The notes under the pieces are model-generated. The model saw nothing but the letters and a program-made list of their open reading frames with translations, did not search any database and was not told the DNA's origin. A program made the position numbers and the translations under genes. A stretch of DNA of 64,000 nucleotides, from assembly GCA_949128115.1 (NCBI GenBank), contig OX421962.1, forward strand, positions 62,413,787 through 62,477,786, written 5' to 3'. The DNA is from Anaspis maculata. Lineage: Eukaryota; Arthropoda; Insecta; Coleoptera; Scraptiidae. Within the stretch, counting starts at the first letter, position 1. Each line of letters opens with the position of its first letter. This document shows, piece after piece, positions 52,501 through 64,000 of this stretch.

Positions 52501-55500
52501 GAAATTGAGTCAAATGTATGAAAATGACGTTCCTGCTTTTGCTATGAATGTTTTCGTATCATTTATTTTTTCTCAAAGCTGTTGCGACCTTTTTAAGGTG
52601 AACGACAGTTGACAGAGTTTCTAGGATTCTGACCTGAACGTCGCATGAGAGCAAGCCAACTCTTTGACATTGTCGACCACTTTATTATGGCCGCAACCGT
52701 ACATGTATGTAAATAAAACATTTCAAAAACCAAAAAAATGAGCTTTTCTTGTAATGACCATTTCTTTTCAGGGAATTTTTTTGCAGAAATAACATCTGAT
52801 ATGTTCCTTGGAATCAGACATACTTCATTTGACATTGAAATTGAGTCAAATGTATGAAAATGACGTTCCTGCTTTTGCTATGAATGTTTTCGTATCATTC
52901 ATTTTTTCTCAAAGCTGTTGCGACCTTTTTAAGGTGAACGACAGTTGACAGAGTTTCTAGGATTCTGACCTGAACGTCGCATGAGAGCAAGCCAACTCTT
53001 TGACATTGTCGACCACTTTATTATGGCCGCAACCGTACATGTATGTAAATAAAACATTTCAAAAACTAAAAAAATGAGCTTTTCTTGTAATGACCATTTC
53101 TTTTCAGGGAATTTTTTTGCAGAAATAACATCTGATATGTTCCTTGAAATCAGACATACGTCATTTGACACTGAAATTGAGTCAAATGTATGAAAATGAC
53201 GTTCCTGCTTTTGCTATGAATGTTTTCGTATCATTTATTTTTTCTCAAAGCTGTTGCGACCTTTTTAAGGTGAACGACAGTTGACAGATTTTCTAGGATT
53301 CTGACCTAAACGTCGCATGAGAGCAGGCCAACTCTTTGACATTGTCGTCCACTTTATTATGGCCGCAACCGTACATGTATGTAAATAAAACATTTCAAAA
53401 ACCAAAAAAATGAGCTTTTCTTGTAATGACCATTCTTTTTCAGGGAATTTTTTTTGCAGAAATAACATTTGATATGTTCCCTGGAATAGACATACGTCAT
53501 TTGACATTGAAATTTAGTCAAATGTATGAAAATGACGTTTCTGCTTTTGCTATGAATGTTTTCGTATCATTTATTTTTTCTCAAAGCTGTTGCGGCCTTT
53601 TTGAGGTGATCGACAGTTGACAGATTTTCTAGGATCCTGACCTGAACGTCGCATGAGAGCAAGCCAACTCTTTGACATTGTCGTCCACTTTATTATGGCC
53701 GCAACCGTACATGTATGTAAATAAAACATTTCAAAAACCAAAAAAATGAGCTTTTCTTGTAATGACCTTTTTTTTTCAGGGAATTTTTTTTGCAGAAATT
53801 TTATTTGATATGTTCCTTGAAATAGACATACGTCATTTGACATTGAAATTTAGTCAAATGTATGAAAATGACGTTTCTGCTTTTGCTATGAATGTTTTCG
53901 TATCATTTATTTTTTCTCAAAGCTGTTGCGGCCTTTTTAAGGTGAACGACAGTTGACAGATTTTCTAGGATTCTGACCTGAACGTCGCATGAGAGCAAGC
54001 CAACTCTTTGACATTGTCGTCCACTTTATTATGGCCGCAACCGTACATGTATGTAAATAAAACATTTCAAAAACCAAAAAAATGAGCTTTTCTTGTAATG
54101 ACCATTTTCTTTCAGGGAATTTTTTTGCAGAAATAACATCTGATATGTTCCTTGAAATCAGACATACTTCATTTGACAATGAAATTGAGTCAAATGTATG
54201 GAAATGACGTTCCTGCTTTTGCAATGAATGTTTTCGTATCATTTATTTTTTCTCAAAGCCGTTGCGGCCTTTTCAAGGTGAACGACAGTTGACAGATTTT
54301 CTAGGATTTTGACCTGAACGTCGCATGAGAGCAAGCCAACTCTTTGACATTGTCGTCCACTTCATTATGGCCGCAACCGTACATGTATGTAAATAAAACA
54401 TTTCAAAAACCAAAAAAATAAGCTTTTCTTGTATTGACCATTTTTTTTTCAGGGAATTTTTCTGCAGAAACAACATCTGCTATGTTCCTTGAAATCAGAC
54501 ATACTTCATTTGACATTGAAATTTAGTCAAATGTATGAAAATGACGTTCCTGCTTTTGCTATGAATGTTTTCGTATCATTTATTTTTTCTTGAAGCTGTT
54601 GCGACCTTTTTAAGGTGAACGACAGTTGACAGATTTTCTAGGATTCTGACCTGAACGTCGCATAAGAGCAAGCCAACTCTTTGACATTGTCGTCCACTTT
54701 ATTATGGCCGCAACCGTACATGTATGTAAATAAAACATTTCAAAAACCAAAAAAATGAGCTTTTCTTGTAATGACCATTTTTTTTCAGGGAATTTTTTTG
54801 CAGAAATAACATCTGATATGTTCCTTGAAATCAGACATACTTCATTTGACAATGAAATTGAGTCAAATGTATGGAAATGACGTTCCTGCTTTTGCAATGA
54901 ATGTTTTCGTATCATTTATTTTTTCTCAAAGCCGTTGCGGCCTTTCTAAGGTGAACGACAGTTGACAGATTTTCTAGGATTTTGACCTGAACGTCGCATG
55001 AGAGCAAGCCAACTCTTTGACATTGTCGTCCACTTCATTATGGCCGCAACCGTACATGTATGTAAATAAAACATTTCAAAAACCAAAAAAATAAGCTTTT
55101 CTTTCATTGACCTTTTTTTTTCCAGGGAATTTTTCTGCAGAAATAACATCTGCTATGTTCCTTGAAATCAGACATACTTCATTTGACATTGAAATTTAGT
55201 CAAATGTATGAAAATGACGTTCCTGCTTTTGCTATGAATGTTTTCGTATCATTTATTTTTTCTCGAAGCTGTTGCGACCTTTTTAAGGTGAACGACAGTT
55301 GACAGATTTTCTAGGATTCTGACCTGAACGTCGCATGAGAGCAAGCCAACTCTTTGACATTGTCGTCCACTTTATTATGGCCGCAACCGTACATGTATGT
55401 AAATAAAACATTTCAAAAACCAAAAAAATGAGCTTTTCTTGTAATGACCATTTTTTTTCAGGGAATTTTTTTGCAGAAATAACATCTGATATGTTCCTTG

Positions 55501-55979
55501 AAATCAGACATACGTCATTTGACATTGAAATTGAGTCAAATGTATGAAAATGACGTTCCTGCTTTTGCTATGAATGTTTTCGTATCATTTATTTTTTCTC
55601 AAAGCCGTTGCGGCCTTTCTTAGGTGAACGACAGTTGACAGATTTTCTAGGATTCTGACCTGAACGTCGCATGAGAGTAAGCCAACTCTTTGACATTGTC
55701 GTCCACTTTATTATGGCCGCAACCGTACATGTATGTAAATAAAACATTTCAAAAACCAAAAAAATGAGCTTTTCTTGTAATGACCATTTTATTTCAGGGA
55801 ATTTTTTTGCAGAAATAACATCTGATATGTTCCTTGAAATCAGACATACGTCATTTGACATTGAAATTGAGTCAAATGTATGAAAATGACATTCCCGCTT
55901 TTGCTATGAATGTTTTCGTATCATTTATTTTTTCTCAAAGCTGTTGCGGCCTTTTTAAGGTGAACGACAGTTGACAGAA
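49593..55979 (+). repeat. 6.39-kb tandem duplication, unit 2 (19 monomers)
   Basis: Second tandem copy. After it, the monomer at 55955 keeps GAGCGAGCC of subtype H and then becomes subtype I (GTCGTCCAC, GGGAAATTTTTT), so it is a second chimera at the distal end. This pattern is expected from unequal crossing over; a recent event is inferred from the very high identity. Confidence 0.88.
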
Positions 55980-58900
55980 TTTCTAGGATTCTGACCTGAA
56001 CGTCGCATGAGAGCGAGCCAACTCTTTGACATTGTCGTCCACTTTATTATGGCCGCAACCGTACATGTATGTAAATAAAACATTTCAAAAACCAAAAAAA
56101 TGAGCTTTTCTTGTAATGACCATTTCTTTTCAGGGAAATTTTTTGCAGAAATAACATCTGATATGTTCCTTGAAATCAGACATACGTCATTTGACATTGA
56201 AATTGAGTCAAATGTATGAAAATGACGTTCCTGCTTTTGCTATGAATGTTTTCGTATCATTTATATTTTCTCAAAGCTGTTGCGACCTTTTTAAGGTGAA
56301 CGACAGTTGACAGAGTTTCTAGGATTCTGACCTGAACGTCGCATGAGAGCAAGCCAACTCTTTGACAATGTCGACCACTTTATTATGGCCGCAACCGTAC
56401 ATGTATGTAAATAAAACATTTCAAAAACCAAAAAAATGAGCTTTTCTTGTAATGACCATTTCTTTTCAGGGAATTTTTTTTCAGAAATAACATCTGATAT
56501 GTTCCTTGAAATCAGACATACGTCATTTGACATTGAAATTGAGTCAAATGTATGAAAATGACGTTCCTGCTTTTGCTATGAATGTTTTCGTATCATTTAT
56601 TTTTTCTCAAAGCTGTTGCGACCTTTTTAAAGTGAACGACAGTTGACAGAGTTTCTAGGATTCTGACCTGAACGTCGCATGAGAGCAAGCCAACTCTTTG
56701 ACATTGTCGACCACTTTATTATGGCCGCAACCGTACATGTATGTAAATAAAACATTTCAAAAACCAAAAAAATGAGCTTTTCTTGTAATGACCATTTCTT
56801 TTCAGGGAATTTTTTTGCAGAAATAACATCTGATATGTTCTTTGAAATCAGACATACGTCATTTGACATTGAAATTGAGTCAAATGTATGAAAATGACGT
56901 TCCTGCTTTTGCTATGAATGTTTTCGTATCATTTATTTTTTCTCAAAGCTGTTGCGACCTTTTTAAGGTGAACGACAGTTGACAGATTTTCTAGGATTCT
57001 GACCTGAACGTCGCATGAGAGCAGGCCAACTCTTTGACATTGTCGTCCACTTTATTATGGCCGCAACCGTACATGTATGTAAATAAAACATTTCAAAAAC
57101 CAAAAAAATGAGCTTTTCTTGTATAGACCATTTCTTTTCAGGGAATTTTTTTGCAGAAATAACATCTGATATGTTCCTTGAAATCAGACATACGTCATTT
57201 GACATTGAAATTGAGTCAAATGTATGAAAATGACGTTCCTGCTTTTGCTATGAATGTTTTCGTATCATTTATTTTTTCTCAAAGCTGTTGCGACCTTTTT
57301 AAGGTGAACGACAGTTGACAGAGTTTCTAGGATTCTGACCTGAACGTCGCATGAGAGCAAGCCAACTCTTTGACATCGTCGACCACTTTATTATGGCCGC
57401 AACCGTACATGTATGTAAATAAAACATTTCAAAAACCAAAAAAATGAGCTTTTCTTGTGATGACCATTTCTTTTCAGGGAATTTTTTTGCAGAAATAACA
57501 TCTGATATGTTCCTTGAAATCAGACATACGTCGTTTGACATTGAAATTGAGTCAAATGTATGAAAATGACGTTCCTGCTTTTGCTATGAATGTTTTCGTA
57601 TCATTTATTTTTTCTCAAAGCTGTTGCGACCTTTTTAAGGTGAACGACAGTTGACAGAGTTTCTAGGATTCTGACCTGAACGTCGCATGAGAGCAAGCCA
57701 ACTCTTTGACATTGTCGACCACTTTATTATGGCCGCAACCGTACATGTATGTAAATAAAACATTTCAAAAACCAAAAAAATGAGCTTTTCTTGTAATGAC
57801 CATTTCTTTTCAGGGAATTTTTCTGCAGAAATAACATCTGATATGTTCCTTGAAATCAGACATACGTCATTTGACATTGAAATTGAGTCAAATGTATGAA
57901 AATGACGTTCCTGCTTTTGCTATGAATGTTTTCGTATCATTTATTTTTTCTCAAAGCTGTTGCGACCTTTTTAAGGTGAACGACAGTTGACAGATTTTCT
58001 AGGATTCTGACCTGAACGTCGCATGAGAGCAGGCCAACTCTTTGACATTGTCGTCCACTTTATTATGGCCGCAACCGTACATGTATGTAAATAAAACATT
58101 TCAAAAACCAAAAAAATGAGCTTTTCTTGTAATGACCATTCTTTTTCAGGGAATTTTTTTTGCAGAAATAACATCTGATATGTTCCTTGGAATAGACATA
58201 CGTCATTTGACATTGAAATTTAGTCAAATGTATGAAAATGACGTTTCTGCTTTTGCTATGAATGTTTTCGTATCATTTATTTCTTCTCAAAGCTGTTGCG
58301 GCCTTTTTAAGGTGATCGACAGTTGACAGATTTTCTAGGATCCTGACCTGAACGTCGCATGAGAGCAAGCCAACTCTTTGACATTGTCGTCCACTTTATT
58401 ATGGCCGCAACCGTACATGTATGTAAATAAAACATTTCAAAAACCAAAAAAATGAGCTTTTCTTGTAATGACCATTTTTTTTTCAGGGAATTTTTTTTGC
58501 AGAAATATTATTTAATATGTTCCTTGAAATAGACATACGTCATTTGACATTGAAATTTAGTCAAATGTATGAAAATGACGTTTCTGCTTTTGCTATGAAT
58601 GTTTTCGTATCATTTATTTTTTCTCAAAGCTGTTGCGGCCTTTTTAAGGTGAACGACAGTTGACAGATTTTCTAGGATTCTGACCTGAACGTCGCATGAG
58701 AGCAAGCCAACTCTTTGACATTGTCGTCCACTTTATTATGGCCGCAACCGTACATGTATGTAAATAAAACATTTCAAAAACCAAAAAAAAGAGCTTTTCT
58801 TGTAATGACCATTTTCTTTCAGGGAATTTTTTTGCAGAAATAACATCTGATATGTTCCTTGAAATCAGACATACTTCATTTGACAATGAAATTGAGTCAA

Positions 58901-59295
58901 ATGTATGGAAATGACGTTCCTGCTTTTGCAATGAATGTTTTCGTATCATTTATTTTTTCTCAAAGCCGTTGCGGCCTTTTCAAGGTGAACGACAGTTGAC
59001 AGATTTTCTAGGATTTTGACCTGAACGTCGCATGAGAGCAAGCCAACTCTTTGACATTGTCGTCCACTTCATTATGACCGCAACCGTACATGTATGTAAA
59101 TAAAACATTTCAAAAACCAAAAAAATAAGCTTTTCTTGTATTGACCATTTTTTTTTCAGGGAATTTTTCTGCAGAAATAACATCTGCTATGTTCCTTGAA
59201 ATCAGACATACTTCATTTGACATTGAAATTCAGTCAAATGTATGAAAATGACGTTCCTGCTTTTGCTATGAATGTTTTCGTATCATTTATTTTTT

Positions 59296-62200
59296 CTCAA
59301 AGCTGTTGCGACCTTTTCAAGGTGAACGACAGTTGACAGATTTTCTAGGATTCTGACCTGAACGTCGCATGAGAGCAGGCCAACTCTTTGACATTGTCGT
59401 CCACTTTATTATGGCCGCAACCGTACATGTATGTAAATAAAACATTTCAAAAACCAAAAAAATGAGCTTTTCTTGTAATGACCATTTCTTTTCAGGGAAT
59501 TTTTTTGCAGAAATAACATCTGATATGTTCCTTGAAATCAGACATACGTCATTTGACATTGAAATTGAGTCAAATGTATGAAAATGACGTTCCTGCTTTT
59601 GCTATGAATGTTTTCGTATCATTTATTTTTTCTCAAAGCTGTTGCGACCTTTTTAAGGTGAACGACAGTTGACAGATTTTCTAGGATTCTGACCTGAACG
59701 TCGCATGAGAGCAGGCCAACTCTTTGACATTGTCGTCCACTTTATTATGGCCGCAACCGTACATGTATGTAAATAAAACATTTCAAAAACCAAAAAAATG
59801 AGCTTTTCTTGTAATGACCATTCTTTTTCAGGGAATTTTTTTTGCAGAAATAACATTTGATATGTTCCTTGGAATAAACATACGTCATTTGACATTGAAA
59901 TTCAGTCAAATGTATGAAAATGACGTTTCTGCTTTTGCTATGAATGTTTTCGTATCATTTATTTTTTCTCAAAGCTGTTGCGGCCTTTTTAAGGTGATCG
60001 ACAGTTGACAGATTTTCTAGGATCCTGACCTGAACGTCGCATGAGAGCAAGCCAACTCTTTGACATTGTCGTCCACTTTATTATGGCCGCAACCGTACAT
60101 GTATGTAAATAAAACATTTCAAAAACCAAAAAAATGAGCTTTTCTTGTAATGACCATTTTTTTTTCAGGGAATTTTTTTTGCAGAAATATTATTTGATAT
60201 GTTCCTTGAAATAGACATACGTCATTTGACATTGAAATTTAGTCAAATGTATGAAAATGACGTTTCTGCTTTTGCTATGAATGTTTTCGTATCATTTATT
60301 TTTTCTCAAAGCTGTTGCGGCCTTTTTAAGGTGAACGACAGTTGACAGATTTTCTAGGATTCTGACCTGAACGTCGCATGAGAGCAAGCCAACTCTTTGA
60401 CATTGTCGTCCACTTCATTATGGCCGCAACCGTACATGTATGTAAATAAAACATTTCAAAAACCAAAAAAATAAGCTTTTCTTGTATTGACCATTTTTTT
60501 TTTCAGGGAATTTTTCTGCAGAAATAACATCTGCTATGTTCCTTGAAATCAGACATACTTCATTTGACATTGAAATTTAGTCAAATGTATGAAAATGACG
60601 TTCCTGCTTTTGCTCTGAATGTTTTCGTATCATTTATTTTTTCTCGAAGCTGTTGCGACCTTTTTAAGGTGAACGACAGTTGACAGATTTTCTAGGATTC
60701 TGACCTGAACGTCGCATGAGAGCAAGTCAACTCTTTGACATTGTCGTCCACTTTATTATGGCCGCAACCGTACATGTATGTAAATAAAACATTTCAAAAA
60801 CCAAAAAAATGAGCTTTTCTTGTAATGACCATTTTCTTTCAGGGAATTTTTTTGCAGAAATAACATCTGATATGTTCCTTGAAATCAGACATACTTCATT
60901 TGACAATGAAATTGAGTCAAATGTATGGAAATGACGTTCCTGCTTTTGCAATGAATGTTTTCGTATCATTTATTTTTTCTCAAAGCCGTTGCGGCCTTTT
61001 CAAGGTGAACGACAGTTGACAGATTTTCTAGGATTTTGACCTGAACGTCGCATGAGAGCAAGCCAACTCTTTGACATTGTCGTCCACTTCATTATGACCG
61101 CAACCGTACATGTATGTAAATAAAACATTTCAAAAACCAAAAAAATAAGCTTTTCTTGTATTGACCATTTTTTTTTCAGGGAATTTTTCTGCAGAAATAA
61201 CATCTGCTATGTTCCTTGAAATCAGACATACTTCATTTGACATTGAAATTTAGTCAAATGTATGAAAATGACGTTCCTGCTTTTGCTATGAATGTTTTCG
61301 TATCATTTATTTTTTCTCGAAGCTGTTGCGACCTTTTCAAGGTGAACGACAGTTGACAGATTTTCTAGGATTCTGACCTGAACGTCGCATAAGAGCAAGC
61401 CAACTCTTTGACATTGTCGTCCACTTTATTATGGCCGCAACCGTACATGTATGTAAATAAAACATTTCAAAAACCAAAAAAATGAGCTTTTCTTGTAATG
61501 ACCATTTTTTTTCAGGGAATTTTTTTGCAGAAGTAACATCTGATATGTTCCTTGAAATCAGACATACTTCATTTGACAATGAAATTGAGTCAAATGTATG
61601 GAAATGACGTTCCTGCTTTTGCAATGAATGTTTTCGTATCATTTATTTTTTCTCAAAGCCGTTGCGGCCTTTCTAAGGTGAACGACAGTTGACAGATTTT
61701 CTAGGATTTTGACCTGAACGTCGCATGAGAGCAAGCCAACTCTTTGACATTGTCGTCCACTTCATTATGGCCGCAACCGTACATGTATGTAAATAAAACA
61801 TTTCAAAAACCAAAAAAATAAGCTTTTCTTGTATTGACCATTTTTTTTTCAGGGAATTTTTCTGCAGAAATAACATCTGCTATGTTCCTTGAAATCAGAC
61901 ATACTCCATTTGACATTGAAATTTAGTCAAATGTATGAAAATGACGTTCCTGCTTTTGCTATGAATGTTTTCGTATCATTTATTTTTTCTCGAAGCTGTT
62001 GCGACCTTTTTAAGGTGAACGACAGTTGACAGATTTTCTAGGATTCTGACCTGAACGTCGCATGAGAGCAAGCCAACTCTTTGACATTGTCGTCCACTTT
62101 ATTATGGCCGCAACCGTACATGTATGTAAATAAAACATTTCAAAAACCAAAAAAATGAGCTTTTCTTGTAATGACCATTTTTTTTCAGGGAATTTTTTTG

Positions 62201-63711
62201 CAGAAATAACATCTGATATGTTCCTTGAAATCAGACATACGTCATTTGACATTGAAATTGAGTCAAATGTATGAAAATGACGTTCCTGCTTTTGCTATGA
62301 ATGTTTTCGTATCATTTATTTTTTCTCAAAGCCGTTGCGGCCTTTCTAAGGTGAACGACAGTTGACAGATTCCCTAGGATTCTGACCTGAACGTCGCATG
62401 AGAGCAAGCCAACTCTTTGACATTGTCGTCCACTTTATTATGGCCGCAACCGTACATGTATGTAAATAAAACATTTCAAAAACCAAAAAAATTAGCTTTT
62501 CTTGTGATGACCGATTTTTTCAGGGAATTTTTTTGCAGAAATAACATCTGATATGTTTCTTGGAATCAGACATACGTCATTTGACATTGAAATTGAGTCA
62601 AATGTATGAAAATGACGTTCCTGCTTTTGCTATGAATGTTTTCGTATCATTTATTTTTTCTCAAAGCTGTTGCGGCCTTTTTAAGGTGAACGACAGTTGA
62701 CAGATTTTTTAGGATTCTGACCTGAACGTCGCATGAGAGCAAGCCAACTCTTTGACATTGTCGTCCACTTTATTATGGCCGCAACCGTACATGTATGTAA
62801 ATAAAACAATTCAAAAACCAAAAAAATGAGCTTTTCTTGTAATGACCATTTTTTTCCAGGGAATTTCTTTGCAGAAATAACATCTGATATGTTCCTTGAA
62901 ATCAGACATACTTCATTTGACATTGAAATTGAGTCAAATGTATGAAAATGACGTTCCTGCTTTTGCTATGAATGTTTTCGTATCATTTATTTTTTCTCGA
63001 AGCTGTTGCGACCTTTTTAAGGTGAACGACAGTTGACAGATTTTCTAGGATTCTGACCTGAACGTCGCATAAGAGCAAGCCAACTCTTTGACATTGTCGT
63101 CCACTTTATTATGGCCGCAACCGTACATGTATGTAAATAAAACATTTCAAAAACCAAAAAAATGAGCTTTTCTTGTAATGATCATTTTTTTTCAGGGAAT
63201 TTTTTTGCAGAAATAACATCTGATCTGTTCCTTGAAATCAGACATACGTCATGTGACATTGAAATTGAGTCAAATATATGAAAATGACGTTCCTGCTTTT
63301 GCTATGAATGTTTTCGTATCATTTATTTTTTCTCAAAGCTGTTGCGGCCTTTTCAAGGTGAACGACAGTTGACAGATTTTCTAGGATTCTGACCTGAACA
63401 TCGCATGAGAGCAAGCCAACTCTTTGACATTGTCGTCCACTTTATTATGGCCGCAACCGTACATGTATGTAAATAAAACATTTCAAAAACCAAAAAAATG
63501 AGCTTTTCTTGTAATGACCATTTCTTTTCAGGGAAATTTTTTGCAGAAATAACATCTGATATGTTCCTTGAAATCAGACATACGTCATTTGACATTGAAA
63601 TTGAGTCAAATGTATGAAAATGACGTTCCTGCTTTTGCTATGAATGTTTTCGTATCATTTATTTTTTCTCAAAGCTGTTGCGACCTTTTTAAGGTGAACG
63701 ACAGTTGACAG
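59296..63711 (+). repeat. 4.4-kb block, copy 2 (partner about 34410-38825)
   Basis: Second copy of the 13-monomer block. Its left end lies in a D monomer (58980-59316) that switches to a CAAAGCTG ending, unlike the usual D ending CGAAGCTG, marking the junction between about 59232 and 59296. Confidence 0.8.
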
Positions 63712-64000
63712 AGTTTCTAGGATTCTGACCTGAACGTCGCATGAGAGCTAGCCAACTCTTTGACATTGTCGACCACTTTATTATGGCCGCAACCGTACAT
63801 GTATGTAAATAAAACATTTCAAAAACCAAAAAAATGAGCTTTTCTTGTAATGACCATTTCTTTTCAGGGAATTTTTTTTGCAGAAATAACATCTGATATG
63901 TTCCTTGAAATCAGACATACGTCATTTGACATTGAAATTGAGTCAAATGTATGAAAATGACGTTCCTGCTTTTGCTATGAATGTTTTCGTATCATTTATT

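Larger units (their letters stand above)
13259..64000 (+). repeat. 336-bp satellite array, right segment
   Basis: About 151 monomers of the same family and orientation as the left segment, continuing off the right end of the window. The first monomer begins with the TTAA that is the duplicated transposon target, so left and right segments were one array before insertion. Subtypes recur in a preferred but not fixed order, and several multi-kilobase blocks are duplicated within it. No gene, RNA gene or second mobile element was seen in these 50.7 kb. Confidence 0.97.

Noticed and set aside
13931..60326. A single fixed higher-order repeat length
   Set aside because: Nineteen-monomer spacing appears more than once, but M-N spacing also takes values of 5, 7, 10, 13, 14 and 36 monomers, so no single period fits.
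30..63892. Dozens of 64-101 codon reading frames on both strands, one or more per monomer, as a family of small proteins
   Set aside because: They recur at monomer period. Subtype-defining changes in the main minus frame are mostly amino-acid replacing. T-run length changes shift the frame between subtypes, and many monomers (for example 2724-5074) have none. No domain is recognisable.
1..64000. CRISPR array
   Set aside because: Repeats are 336 bp and directly abutting, with no short repeat/unique spacer alternation and no cas genes; the presence of a piggyBac element indicates eukaryotic DNA.

Overview
This window is almost entirely one eukaryotic satellite DNA array. A monomer of about 336 bp is repeated head to tail in a single orientation from the first base to the last, roughly 35 copies on the left and 151 on the right. 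The array runs off both ends of the window. The monomer is AT-rich, carries about ten CpG sites and has no convincing gene. Many short reading frames (64-135 codons) recur once per monomer on either strand. They are by-products of the repeat: the bases that separate monomer subtypes mostly change amino acids, and T-run length changes shift the frame.

The only non-satellite DNA is 11801-13258, a 1,458-bp piggyBac-like DNA transposon. It lies between two copies of TTAA (11797-11800 and 13259-13262), has imperfect CCCATAT... terminal inverted repeats, and holds on the minus strand a wrecked piggyBac transposase. Visible pieces are an N-terminal acidic segment, a GYKFW core segment, an MGGVDRDDQN segment and a C-terminal Cys/His segment. 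They lie in different frames, with a stop codon and apparently two large internal deletions. The element inserted exactly at the TTAA that marks the monomer boundary, so the satellite phase continues unbroken on the other side.

Array layout: 1-5074 holds divergent monomers with local two-monomer repetition. From 5075 to 11796 and from 13259 to the end, recognisable monomer subtypes (labelled D to R here) recur in a preferred order (D-E-D-F-G-H-I-K-K-L-K-M-N-D...), but with variable block length, so there is no fixed higher-order repeat. Segmental duplications are readable: 43205-49592 and 49593-55979 are near-identical 19-monomer tandem copies; about 34410-38825 recurs at about 59296-63711; 8389-10760 recurs at 16236-18607 across the transposon; 13295-15920 recurs at about 22035-24660; 27040-29059 recurs at 30395-32415. 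Chimeric monomers mark crossover points.

The host is a eukaryote. An arthropod or other invertebrate is plausible from the piggyBac type, the TTAA insertion and the lack of CpG loss, but this is inference. I found no rRNA, tRNA, CRISPR array or intact protein gene. Subtype assignments and duplication boundaries come from reading by eye, not from a computed alignment.
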